A stretch of 64,000 bases of DNA from contig NZ_JABBYJ010000001.1 of assembly GCF_012932565.1 (NCBI RefSeq), forward strand, positions 1,612,001-1,676,000, read 5' to 3'. Positions within the stretch are counted from its first letter, which is position 1, and each line of letters begins with the position of its first letter. The stretch comes from Sneathiella limimaris. GTDB lineage: Bacteria; Pseudomonadota; Alphaproteobacteria; Sneathiellales; Sneathiellaceae. The translations under genes were made by a program, and so were the position numbers. Shown here one piece after another: positions 25,384-33,739 of this stretch. Below the pieces are notes generated by a model. The model searched no databases and had not been told where the DNA came from. It saw only the letters and a list, made by a program, of their open reading frames with translations.

Positions 25384-25821
25384 ATGAAGTGGCAAGAGCT
25401 GAAAGCTGAACCCTGTTCCATCGCCAAGACCCTCTCCATCATTGGGGAGCGCTGGACGGTCTTGATTTTGCGGGAATGTTTCCGGGGTGTGACCCGCTTT
25501 GACAAGTTTGAGGCGCGGCTTGGTATGCCCCGCGCCCTGCTGTCGGAGCGTTTGAAGAGCCTTGTTGCGGAAGGGGTGCTGGAGCGGATCCCGGACCCCG
25601 AACATGGACGGCGGTCCCTCTATCAACTGACCGAGATGGGCCAAGAGCTGCGCCCGGTTCTGCTGACCATGATGGCGTGGGGAGATAAACATCTTCAAGC
25701 GGCGGCCCCGCCCAAGGTGGTGGAGCATTTAAGCTGCGGCCATACAATCACACCGACGCTCACTTGTCCCGATTGCCAAGAAGAAATCACCAGCCAGAAT
25801 ATCGTGGTTCGAAATCCCTGA
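25384..25821 (+). CDS. HxlR-family transcriptional regulator with C-terminal Cys/His motif
   Basis: A 145-residue protein. The winged helix has the HxlR hallmark CSIAKTLSIIGERWTVLILRECFRG and RALLSERLKSLVAEGVL. Beyond the usual family length it carries a C-terminal extension with CGHTITPTLTCPDC, a pattern able to bind zinc. It likely controls the divergent MATE gene and itself. RBS aagaagga precedes the ATG. Confidence 0.9.
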   Translation: MKWQELKAEPCSIAKTLSIIGERWTVLILRECFRGVTRFDKFEARLGMPRALLSERLKSLVAEGVLERIPDPEHGRRSLYQLTEMGQELRPVLLTMMAWGDKHLQAAAPPKVVEHLSCGHTITPTLTCPDCQEEITSQNIVVRNP

Positions 25822-25865
25822 CGAACAAAGGATCGGCCGGGGGGTGCCGATCCTTTGGGGAAAGA

Positions 25866-26555
25866 TCAGGTGGGTTCCAGATCTTTCAGGGGATTAAAGT
25901 TGGGTTTGAGCTTGAGCTGTTCAGCCCCGCCGACTTTTTCAAAAGCTGCGATGCTGGTTTTGGCATAGTCCGGGGCATCAGCCGGGGCTTTTTCAGGGAA
26001 AGGCGGGTCCGGATAATATTCGATCCCGAGCTGAAGGGTCTTGGCCACTTTCTCCCCCGCCAGAAGGTCTGCCATGAAAAGACCGGTATCAATGCTCGCT
26101 GAGACACCGGCGCCGGTAATATATTTCCCATCCTGCCAGTAACGGGCGTTCTTGAAGGTGGCACCATAGGATTTGAGATAGTCCTGATAGAACCAGTTGG
26201 TGGTTACCTCTTTGCCTTTTAAGAGCCCTGCAGCCCCCAGCAAACCAACCCCGTTGCAGATGCCGATAGTCCAGGTGCTGGTCGCATCCAGCTCCCGTAT
26301 TTTCTGAAGCCAGCTGTCTTCTTTTTCCAGGGGATAGCCTCCGGGACCGCCCGGAATATAGAGGATATCGGTCGCGGTGACTTCCTCAAAATTTCGGTAG
26401 GACAGAAGGCCCAAGCTTCGCGTGTCGGCGGCGATAACCTCCCGCGATTGAGAGAAAAACTCAACCTCCATCCCCGGCAGACGTGCGAGGATTTCATAGC
26501 CGCCAATGGCATCAAGCGCGGTGACACCATCGTAAATGAGGATTGAAAGCTTCAT
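25866..26555 (-). CDS. DJ-1/PfpI-family protein (isonitrile hydratase-like)
   Basis: A 229-residue stand-alone DJ-1-fold protein. The nucleophile elbow is GICNGVGLLGAAGLLKG, with the conserved Cys, and the N-terminal strand is KLSILIYDGVTALDAIGGYEIL. Such proteins include isonitrile hydratase and amidases of unknown substrate. The ATG at 26555 has an agagaagg RBS and overlaps the stop of the upstream GST gene by 4 bp (ATGA). The two are therefore translationally coupled and probably act in the same detoxification step. Confidence 0.85.
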   Translation of the reverse strand: MKLSILIYDGVTALDAIGGYEILARLPGMEVEFFSQSREVIAADTRSLGLLSYRNFEEVTATDILYIPGGPGGYPLEKEDSWLQKIRELDATSTWTIGICNGVGLLGAAGLLKGKEVTTNWFYQDYLKSYGATFKNARYWQDGKYITGAGVSASIDTGLFMADLLAGEKVAKTLQLGIEYYPDPPFPEKAPADAPDYAKTSIAAFEKVGGAEQLKLKPNFNPLKDLEPT

Positions 26556-27202
26556 GCGGAAGCCTTCTCTTTGGCGAGTTGATCCTGCTGGACCTGCCAA
26601 AGTTGCATTTCAATGGCGATCGATTTGGCGATGGAGGGCCGGGTCTTCAGCCGCTCGACATATTCCTTGATGGTGTCAGGGAGTGCAAATCCGGCGAAGT
26701 TACAGAGGTACAGTGCCCAGCTCAAATACCCATCGACGAGGGTGAATGTCTCTCCCATCGCCCAGGTCTTGCCTTCCAGAATTTGGGCAAGCTGGTTCAG
26801 AATAATCGGTGCCTTTGTGTGAACATAGGCTTTCACTTCTTTTGGGGTATCTGCCTGAAAAAGAGGATAGAGAAGACCCTTATGAAGCTCTGTCCCGACA
26901 AAGCTGAGAAGTTCCTGCAGGCGGTAGCGTTCCAGTGTGCCGGGTGCCGGGGCGAGGCTGTCATTATTGCCATGATCCGCAATATATTGAAGGACGGCGG
27001 CGCTTTCGGTGAGCAGCTCCCCATCATCCGTTTCCAGAACTGGAACCTTCTGTTTCAGGGTCACATCGGAAAAAGGGGTGCCTGTCTTTGTGATACGGCC
27101 TTTTAGAAGGCTCACTTCAAGATAATCAACCTCAAGGCCTGCCTCCAGACAAGCAATGCGGGACGCCAAGGAACAGGCAAGGGGGCTAAAGTAAAGTTTC
27201 AT
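26552..27202 (-). CDS. Glutathione S-transferase (beta-class-like)
   Basis: A 216-residue cytosolic GST. The N-terminal thioredoxin domain opens MKLYFSPLACSLASRI with Cys10, as in bacterial beta-class enzymes, and has the glutathione-binding KVPVLETDDGELLTESAAV segment. The all-helical C-terminal domain follows. It is first in a two-gene operon with the DJ-1 protein and divergent from a TetR gene, suggesting induction by an electrophile. Confidence 0.9.
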   Translation of the reverse strand: MKLYFSPLACSLASRIACLEAGLEVDYLEVSLLKGRITKTGTPFSDVTLKQKVPVLETDDGELLTESAAVLQYIADHGNNDSLAPAPGTLERYRLQELLSFVGTELHKGLLYPLFQADTPKEVKAYVHTKAPIILNQLAQILEGKTWAMGETFTLVDGYLSWALYLCNFAGFALPDTIKEYVERLKTRPSIAKSIAIEMQLWQVQQDQLAKEKASA

Positions 27203-27226
27203 GTCTTCCTCCTGAATAATTTATGT

Positions 27227-27289
27227 ACCGTTTATAACAAAAATAAATTGGCTGACAATATTTATTTTACTATTTAGTATATAAATGGT
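27227..27289. promoter_or_regulatory. Inverted 10-bp half-sites in the GST/TetR divergent region
   Basis: ACCGTTTATA at 27227-27236 and its near-perfect inverse TATAAATGGT at 27280-27289 (9 of 10 match) lie in the 151-bp AT-rich region between the GST and TetR genes. They could be two TetR sites, one per promoter. Weaker than the other operators in this window. Confidence 0.4.
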
Positions 27290-27353
27290 CAGAGAGGGCA
27301 GGCATTAGGGCGATCTGATTGACGGAATTTGTATTCTCTGAAAGAGTGGCGCC

Positions 27354-27965
27354 ATGACAAAAACGGCAAAACGGGAGGCGCGAAGTCGCGGCCGGCCCCG
27401 AAAATTTGACGAGGACAAGGTTCTCGATGCAGCGCTGGAGGTCTTTCGCCTGAAGGGCTATAGCGGCACGTCCATGGACGATCTGGCAGCGGCAACGGGG
27501 CTTAATAAGCCAAGCCTTTATGGGGCTTTTGGCAACAAGCAGGCCCTATATGATGGGTCGGTGAAACGCTATTGGAACCGAGCCGGAGGGAGTTACCTTG
27601 CAGCCCTTTTCACCGGTGGTTCCCTGAAAGACGACCTGAAAGCCTATTTTCACACCTTTATTGACTTGATTACAACGGAGGAGCGGGGCGGTTGCATCGT
27701 GGCCTGCACCTTGCCAAGTGAGGTGTCGGAGGAGCCAACTTTCCTTCGCCGGTATGACAAAATCCTTGGCCAGTCTGATGCAGCCCTCCAGAAGCGGCTG
27801 GAGCAGGGCCAGAATGAAGGGGATCTGCCTGCCGACGTGAATATTGAAAAACTGGCGCAGGTTATTGTGGATATGAGCTTTGGGATCAGTCTTCGGGCTA
27901 GGTCCAGTGCCAGCCCGGCCGAGCTGAAGTCCCAGGCAGATTACGGGGTGGAGGCGTTGATCTGA
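27354..27965 (+). CDS. TetR-family transcriptional regulator
   Basis: A 203-residue repressor. After a basic N-terminus comes the TetR helix-turn-helix (KVLDAALEVFRLKGYSGTSMDDLAAATGLNKPSLYGAFGNKQALY). The C-terminal ligand domain resembles the group with a TetR_C_16/YbiH-type layout. It is divergent from the GST/DJ-1 operon, its probable target. The yjdF gene starts 2 bp after its stop, so that membrane protein belongs to the same transcript. Confidence 0.92.
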   Translation: MTKTAKREARSRGRPRKFDEDKVLDAALEVFRLKGYSGTSMDDLAAATGLNKPSLYGAFGNKQALYDGSVKRYWNRAGGSYLAALFTGGSLKDDLKAYFHTFIDLITTEERGGCIVACTLPSEVSEEPTFLRRYDKILGQSDAALQKRLEQGQNEGDLPADVNIEKLAQVIVDMSFGISLRARSSASPAELKSQADYGVEALI

Positions 27966-27967
27966 GA

Positions 27968-28579
27968 ATGACAGTTTCAATCCGTATGATGATTTGGATG
28001 GGGATCTTTTTTGCGGTTCTCATCTGGTCGGGAATTAATCCCAAAGATCAGCTGACCTGGTTTTTGGAAACTGTACCGGCCATGATCGGCTTTGTGCTGA
28101 TGGCGCTCACCTATAAACGGTTTCCGCTGACGACCCTGCTTTATGGATTGATCCTGCTGCATTCGGTGATTTTGATGGTCGGCGGACATTACACCTACGT
28201 CGAAGTACCGCTTTTTGACGCGATCAAGCCGATCTTTGGCTTTGAGCGGAATAACTATGACAAGGTGGGACATCTGGCGCAGGGGTTCATTCCTGCAATC
28301 CTCGCGCGGGAGATCCTGATCCGGCGGGCAGTTGTCTCGACCCCTGCCTGGCGGAACCTGTTTGTTGTGAGTATCTGCCTCGCTTTCAGTGCATTTTACG
28401 AGCTGATCGAATGGTGGGTGGCACTTCTGTCAGGAGAGGGGGCGGATGCTTTCCTCGGCACGCAAGGATATGTGTGGGATACTCAATCTGACATGTTTTA
28501 CGCGCTGATTGGCGCGATCGCTGCGCTTATTCTGCTGGGTAAACTTCATGACAAGCAGCTTGCAAAAATCTCAGACTGA
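27968..28579 (+). CDS. yjdF: DUF2238 (YjdF-like) membrane protein
   Basis: A 203-residue inner-membrane protein with about six helices. The DUF2238 hallmarks are GGHYTYVEVPLFD, NNYDKVGHLAQGF, AFYELIEWW and QGYVWDTQSDMFYALIGA. The conserved His, Asp and Glu residues lie at membrane borders. Function is unknown. It is tightly coupled to the TetR gene (2-bp gap). Confidence 0.88.
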   Translation: MTVSIRMMIWMGIFFAVLIWSGINPKDQLTWFLETVPAMIGFVLMALTYKRFPLTTLLYGLILLHSVILMVGGHYTYVEVPLFDAIKPIFGFERNNYDKVGHLAQGFIPAILAREILIRRAVVSTPAWRNLFVVSICLAFSAFYELIEWWVALLSGEGADAFLGTQGYVWDTQSDMFYALIGAIAALILLGKLHDKQLAKISD

Positions 28580-28674
28580 GGCTGGTCTGCTTGCCCTTGC
28601 GGATGTAAGCTTTAGTTAAAAAACAAACACGCCCCAAAACGGGCGGCACTTGCCCGCGGTTAAGGAGAACAGAC

Positions 28675-29595
28675 ATGAAGATTGCAGTGATGGGCGCCGG
28701 AGGGATCGGCGGATATTTTGGGGGACGGCTAGCGGCTCGCTTTCCAGATGATGTGACTTTTATTGCGCGCGGAGCCCATATGCAGGCCATGAAGGATCGG
28801 GGGCTGGAGCTGAAAAGTGTTCTGGGCGATACGTTAATATCCCCCGTTCAGGTGACAGACAATACTGCGGAAGTTGGACCGGTGGATGTGATTATGTTCG
28901 CTGTGAAGCTTTATGACATAGACGCGGCATTGGAGCAGATCCGTCCCATGGTAGGGCCGGATACGGCGATTATTTCCTTGCAGAACGGGATCTGGACCGA
29001 GGATCGGATTGCTGAGGTTTATTCACCGCAAAATGCCGTTGGCGGCATTGCCTATGCACCGATTGCCATCGAAAGCCCGGGTGTGATCCGCCATGAGGGC
29101 AATTTCGCCAGCATTTCCTTTGGTGAGCTCAATGGGGAGAAATCTGCCCGGCTGGATGAATTTAGCGATATGTGCGCCAAGGCCGGGGTGGATGCCCTTT
29201 ACACGACTAAAATCAAGCAGTCCCTTTGGAAGAAGTTTGTGTTCCTGGCCAGTTTTGCAGGTATCACGGCCACCACTCGTCAGAAGGTGGCTTACCTGCA
29301 GTCAGAGGAGTTGGCCATGGATCTGTTTCAGCAAGCCATTACAGAGGCTGTTGCAGTTGCGGCCGCAGAAGGAGTAACGCTGGATGAAGATGTGGTCGAG
29401 AGTACCGTTAAGATGACTGCTGGGATGGCCCCGTCCGCCCAATCATCCATGCTGACGGATTTTGAGGCCGGCAAGCCGCTGGAAGTGAACTGGTTTTCAG
29501 GTGAAATCGTTAGACGCGGCCAAAAGCATGGGGTGCGAACACCGGTGCATCAGGCTTTTTATGTAGCTATGAAGCCCTTTGCGGCGGGGCAGTGA
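28675..29595 (+). CDS. 2-dehydropantoate 2-reductase-family protein (ApbA/PanE-like)
   Basis: A 306-residue NADP-dependent reductase. The N-terminal Rossmann motif is MKIAVMGAGGIGGYFGGRLA. The catalytic Lys region reads KIKQSLWKKFVFLASFAGITA, and the C-terminal domain carries the conserved Glu/Ser region (SSMLTDFEAGKPLEVNWFSG). PanE makes pantoate for coenzyme A, but paralogues that reduce other 2-oxo acids are common. A good RBS (aaggag) precedes it. Confidence 0.88.
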   Translation: MKIAVMGAGGIGGYFGGRLAARFPDDVTFIARGAHMQAMKDRGLELKSVLGDTLISPVQVTDNTAEVGPVDVIMFAVKLYDIDAALEQIRPMVGPDTAIISLQNGIWTEDRIAEVYSPQNAVGGIAYAPIAIESPGVIRHEGNFASISFGELNGEKSARLDEFSDMCAKAGVDALYTTKIKQSLWKKFVFLASFAGITATTRQKVAYLQSEELAMDLFQQAITEAVAVAAAEGVTLDEDVVESTVKMTAGMAPSAQSSMLTDFEAGKPLEVNWFSGEIVRRGQKHGVRTPVHQAFYVAMKPFAAGQ

Positions 29596-29600
29596 CGGAT

Positions 29601-30800
29601 TTAGTCTTCCTCCAGGAAGCGGATGATTTCCTGATTAAGCTGTTCCCAGGTCGGGGTTTGGGGTAGCTGGATATGGTTGGGGCTGTCCAGCATGACAAAT
29701 CGGGCATTGGGAATTTCACTGGCGAGGAGCTTGCCCTGCTCGATCGGCTGAACGCTATCAAAACGGGAATGGATGACAAGGGTCGGGACCTGCAAGCTGG
29801 AGAGGCGGTGGCGAACATCAAAGCCGTCGACGATTTGCCTGAGCTTTACAGCAGTTTCGGCGCTTGCGGACGCTAGCTGAATTTTAACAAGCTCGTCAAT
29901 TTGCTGGGCCGTTGCATCGGGCAGGAAGAGGGATGAGAACGCCTTCATAAATGCGCTTTGTGGTTTGCCCCACCCATTTCGGATGAGGGAGAGGATCGCA
30001 TCCTCGTCGATATCCCCTTGCAGGTTTTCCCGCACTAGGCGGCCCGTTGCATAGCCGCCGTGCAGGATCAGCTTGCTGACCCGTTCAGGGTAGAGAGCTG
30101 CATATTCGATGGCGATGGGGGCGGCCTGAGACGGCGCGTAGATGGGGAACCGATCCAATCCGGCGGCATCGGCCACAGCCGCGATATCGCCAACAAAGTC
30201 ACCAAGTGAGGAGTGACTGATATCACCTTCAGAAAAGCTTGTTCCGCGCTGGTCATACCGATAGAGCGTGAAATGCTGCCCCAGTCGTTCCAGAAAGGAA
30301 TGCCAGATATTGCTGTGCCAATCCAGCTCCAGATGGGAGAGCCAGTGGCCGGCTTTCAGAAGTGGTGGCCCTTCCCCGGATTTTGCATAACCGAAGGAAA
30401 GCCCATCAGCAGATCGGGTGTAGGCAATGACCTGATGATCTTCGATTTTTATCTCGGGCCTTTGTGTTTCTGTTTCTGTGTCTGCGACCTTGTCGGTGGT
30501 CACCTCGGCGGCAAAGCGAAATCCAAGACGCGGCACTGTTTGCAGCAGCCGGTTTGATTTATCCGTATCCCCGATGGCTTTACGTGCGGCATTAATGCGG
30601 GCGCTGATGGCTGAGTCTGAAATGTTCAGCGATTTCCAGACAATCTCGATCAATTCTTCTTTTGTGACCAGATCCCCTGCGCGGCTGACGAGTAGTGTCA
30701 GTAGTTCAAAAACCTGCGGTTCAATTTTGACCGGTGCTCCGGCCCGAACCAGTTCATGCCGGGTCGTATCAAGCGTGCAATCAGCGAATGAGTATATCAT
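29601..30800 (-). CDS. Winged-helix (OmpR/CadC type) regulator fused to an alpha/beta hydrolase
   Basis: A 399-residue soluble fusion. Residues 1-100 form a Trans_reg_C winged helix (VFELLTLLVSRAGDLVTKEELIEIVW and TVPRLGFRFAAEV). Residues of about 125-398 form an alpha/beta hydrolase: FTLYRYDQRGTSFS, elbow IYAPSQAAPIAIEYA, acid in HSRFDSVQP, His in DSPNHIQL. The elbow lacks the usual GxSxG (it is APSQA), so it may sense a ligand rather than hydrolyse one. It lacks the membrane helix of CadC. Target genes unknown. Confidence 0.85.
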   Translation of the reverse strand: MIYSFADCTLDTTRHELVRAGAPVKIEPQVFELLTLLVSRAGDLVTKEELIEIVWKSLNISDSAISARINAARKAIGDTDKSNRLLQTVPRLGFRFAAEVTTDKVADTETETQRPEIKIEDHQVIAYTRSADGLSFGYAKSGEGPPLLKAGHWLSHLELDWHSNIWHSFLERLGQHFTLYRYDQRGTSFSEGDISHSSLGDFVGDIAAVADAAGLDRFPIYAPSQAAPIAIEYAALYPERVSKLILHGGYATGRLVRENLQGDIDEDAILSLIRNGWGKPQSAFMKAFSSLFLPDATAQQIDELVKIQLASASAETAVKLRQIVDGFDVRHRLSSLQVPTLVIHSRFDSVQPIEQGKLLASEIPNARFVMLDSPNHIQLPQTPTWEQLNQEIIRFLEED

Positions 30801-30947
30801 CAGGCGGTGGTCTCGAGCTTGGATTTAACATTGTAATTATTGAGTTAACTAAAATAAGGGAATTCTAAAGAAAACCACAAGCTTTTCATCAAGCAGGCTT
30901 TTCAGAATGGGTGTTTAGTAAGGGTATTCCAAACGAGGAGAAAGACC

Positions 30948-31154
30948 ATGACAGATTTTAACACCCCAACAATTCACCGCCGTCCAGATGGTAGCATCGA
31001 TACAGCCGCATATGCAGAAACAGCGCGCCTGCATCGCAGTGAAGCCTTCCATCGCATCGCCCTTCAGGGTGCTGAGGTTACGAACACACAAGCCGATAAA
31101 CAGGTATCAGGCGGTTTTAAAGGGTTGTTCGGAATTAGGCTTCGTCAGGCATGA
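30948..31154 (+). CDS. Small conserved-type protein (68 aa)
   Basis: A 68-residue soluble protein with a strong RBS (gaggagaaag) and ATG. It contains RRPDGSIDTAAYAETARLHRSEAF, a sequence style seen in small alphaproteobacterial proteins of unknown role, followed by a Gly-rich basic end (GGFKGLFGIRLRQA). It lies between the winged-helix/hydrolase fusion and the secreted protein gene; no operon partner is evident. Confidence 0.65.
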   Translation: MTDFNTPTIHRRPDGSIDTAAYAETARLHRSEAFHRIALQGAEVTNTQADKQVSGGFKGLFGIRLRQA

Positions 31155-31316
31155 GGCTATGCAAAGCGGTCATATAGTTGAGGCTTTTTCTAACCAGAAA
31201 GGGGTTGTAAATTTTTTTTGAACCTTTCCCTGATAAGTGACGACAGACGAAGTAACTGCAGCGTTGTTTAGCTGCCAAGATTACTTTAGATTTATGTCAC
31301 TTGAGGGGGCATTAAA

Positions 31317-32738
31317 ATGAAAACAACATCACTTTTGAAAGCCAGTGCATTTCTGTTTGCGACAGGTTTTGGTTTGGCCGGCCTGGGCGGAGGCGCAGAA
31401 GCTGCCTCCGGCACTTCTAAATTTGTGAAGGATGTGACCCTGACATTCACTGGTCAGGCAGCGCAGATCACAATTAAGAACGAAGCTACAAAGAAACACA
31501 TCAATTTTCTGAACCCACAGGTGCAGGAAAGCAAACTGTACTTTGATATTTCAGGCAATGCGACCTGTAAGAAAGGCAGCTCGATCAACGGTGTTGGTGC
31601 CTACATGTTCTTCGGAACTGTATCAATTAACGGTGATAAGCTGAACTCTTTCAATACGTTGCACAAACAGGGCAGCATGAATATCGCTTGGCATGATGGT
31701 GATAAAGTTGTCGAAGCCCAGTACGATACCTATGAAGTTCCCTTGAGTAAGGTGAAGCAGGGGCATCCAGCCCTTCGGGTTGATGCTGTTGAGGAATTGA
31801 AGAAAAAGGCCCAGGCCTATGTCCAAGGCGGTGGCACGCTGGTGGATTTCTACCGTCAGGATCAGCATCTGGTGCTGCAGCGGCCGTTATCATTGGCGGC
31901 TGTTTGCCGGAAATACACCAATCAAGAAGGCAGCTTCGGCTATGACACTAAGCTTCACACGATCCAGATTACCTATAAGGGCGATCCGGAAATCACAGAC
32001 AAAGCCCAGTTGAACCCACAGTTGGTTAGCAATTTGGGTGGCAATGGCGGAAAGCAGGCGCCAGAAGTTCCGTTCAAACTGACGGCTGCTGATTTCATGG
32101 CCAATATTCCCCACCACAATGGCAAATGTCTTCCAAGTCAGAATCCGATGCTTCGGGTAAATATGAAGGCGACTGGTTCTGAGTTGGGCGCAGTTCACTT
32201 GGTCGTCTACTCGCATAGCAACACATATTCAAACTACGGAAACTACTACGAGGCATCCGGGATTGTGTATAACCCTGAAGTTGGTGACGCTCATGTGGAT
32301 TTCTCGTTCCCACTGAAGGATATGCTGTCTCAGGATAAATATTCTTACATGGCTATCCATGACGGCAAAACCTATCACCATAACATGCGCATTAAAGCCC
32401 GCTGGAAAACTCTGCCAGATGGTGAATGGGGTGCTTTTCAGGAGTTTGATACCGGCACTTTCAAACATACTTGCAAGCCACAGGTCGCTGTTCCTCTGGG
32501 TGGTCAAGGTGGAAAACTTGGTTACGGTGAACAGGGCGGTTCTCCAAAACTGGATAAAGCCCCAACGGAGCCATCTGAGCCAAAATTACCCAAGAAACGG
32601 GCCCCAGCTGAACCTGTAGATCCAGCACCAAAACGGGCGAAACTGGCGCCAACTGATCCAGTGGATCCTAAACCAAGCCTCGACAAGGTTGCCCCGGCTC
32701 CTCAGCCATTGCAGCTGAAACGGGCAACGACTGACTAG
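31317..32738 (+). CDS. Secreted protein of unknown function with two Cys-bounded domains and Pro/Lys-rich tail
   Basis: A 473-residue exported protein with a signal peptide (about 1-29, cleavage near AEA/ASG). The mature part has only four cysteines, at 84, 197, 271 and 386, giving two regions of similar span (113 and 115 residues), each possibly closed by a disulfide. Both are rich in beta-type sequence. Gly-rich linkers (LGGNGGKQ; LGGQGGKLGYGEQGG) follow the domains. Residues 410-473 form a low-complexity tail with repeated PVDP and KR(A) units. I do not recognise the family. Monocistronic with its own strong terminator. Confidence 0.8.
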   Translation: MKTTSLLKASAFLFATGFGLAGLGGGAEAASGTSKFVKDVTLTFTGQAAQITIKNEATKKHINFLNPQVQESKLYFDISGNATCKKGSSINGVGAYMFFGTVSINGDKLNSFNTLHKQGSMNIAWHDGDKVVEAQYDTYEVPLSKVKQGHPALRVDAVEELKKKAQAYVQGGGTLVDFYRQDQHLVLQRPLSLAAVCRKYTNQEGSFGYDTKLHTIQITYKGDPEITDKAQLNPQLVSNLGGNGGKQAPEVPFKLTAADFMANIPHHNGKCLPSQNPMLRVNMKATGSELGAVHLVVYSHSNTYSNYGNYYEASGIVYNPEVGDAHVDFSFPLKDMLSQDKYSYMAIHDGKTYHHNMRIKARWKTLPDGEWGAFQEFDTGTFKHTCKPQVAVPLGGQGGKLGYGEQGGSPKLDKAPTEPSEPKLPKKRAPAEPVDPAPKRAKLAPTDPVDPKPSLDKVAPAPQPLQLKRATTD

Positions 32739-32764
32739 TCAGTCCCGAGCCGAGGGGTAGAAGG

Positions 32765-32797
32765 AAAAGGCGGTGAGAACTCACCGCCTTTTCTGAT
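32765..32797. terminator. Strong hairpin terminator between convergent genes
   Basis: Perfect 13-bp stem AAAAGGCGGTGAG/CTCACCGCCTTTT (32765-32777 with 32780-32792), ending in T on the + strand and preceded by A residues that give T on the minus strand. It can serve both the secreted-protein gene and the convergent EamA gene. Confidence 0.85.
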
Positions 32798-32830
32798 TTT
32801 GAATAGAACCGTCTTCTGCTTGGGGTGGTG

Positions 32831-33739
32831 TCAGGCCTGCGGGATTGGGGTGACCTTTTCCTTTGCGGCAAGGGCAATCAGGATACCGGCAATGGCGATG
32901 ATCAACCCAGCCAGAAACGAGGTGGTGATGGCTTCCCTTAAAAAGATGGCGCCAAGCAGCGTGGCTGTAATGGGGCCCAGGCAAAGGAACATGGTAACAG
33001 TGGTTGCCGCCAGATGTTTGAGTGACCAGAGCCAGGTGAAATAGCCAATCCCGCTACTTGCGCCAACGGCGACAAGCGCCCACCAAACACCGTCTGACAG
33101 GGTTGGGATCTCCCAAAAGGCGTCAGTTGGCAGGGAGTAAAGAAATAGGAAGGCGACGGAGGCAAACATGGCGAAGGTGCTGACAGTCGTTGTAGCATAT
33201 CGCTCCAGATAAGGGCGGTAGAAGATACTGCAGGTGGCCCCGCACAATCCGCTTGCGGCTGCCAGTAGAATACCGATCCAGGCCTGATCATTGCCATCAG
33301 AAGAAAAGAGAGTGCGCCATTCCGTTACTGCAAGTCCCAGAATGGTTAGAATGATGCCAAGAGATTTCTGCCAGGTTAGTTTCTCCCGGCCCAGCACTGC
33401 CGCAAGGATCATGGTCTGCAAGGGAAGGGTCGAGAAAACCAGTGCCGCCCGGGCAGATGAAATGTAATTCAGGGAATGGTTCAGCAACAAAATGAGGATC
33501 GCAAATTGACCGATCCCCAAGATAGCAACCGGAAGGATGTCTTTGAGTTTGAACCATCCTTTATAGGCAGGGATTGCGATGGGCAGAAAACAGAGAACCC
33601 CGAAGCTATAGCGGAGCAGTGCAAGTATCTCCGGTGTGGTTTCCTTCATTACATAGCGGGACAGAACAACCGCAACCCCGACAATTGCACCAGCAACCAT
33701 CGCGGAGAGAATGGCCAGAAGATGCTGAGGTTTGCTCAT
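32831..33739 (-). CDS. EamA/DMT-family transporter
   Basis: A 302-residue inner-membrane protein with ten predicted helices in two EamA repeats. Family members export amino acids or other metabolites. Its ATG overlaps the stop codon of the MarR-GNAT gene (ATGA, 4 bp), so the two are co-translated and the regulator/acetyltransferase probably governs or complements its export function. Confidence 0.9.
   Translation of the reverse strand: MSKPQHLLAILSAMVAGAIVGVAVVLSRYVMKETTPEILALLRYSFGVLCFLPIAIPAYKGWFKLKDILPVAILGIGQFAILILLLNHSLNYISSARAALVFSTLPLQTMILAAVLGREKLTWQKSLGIILTILGLAVTEWRTLFSSDGNDQAWIGILLAAASGLCGATCSIFYRPYLERYATTTVSTFAMFASVAFLFLYSLPTDAFWEIPTLSDGVWWALVAVGASSGIGYFTWLWSLKHLAATTVTMFLCLGPITATLLGAIFLREAITTSFLAGLIIAIAGILIALAAKEKVTPIPQA

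Noticed and set aside
25826-25857. 12-bp hairpin between the HxlR and DJ-1 genes as a terminator
   Set aside because: The stem is good (CAAAGGATCGGC with its complement) but no T-tract follows on either strand, so I do not list it as a terminator.
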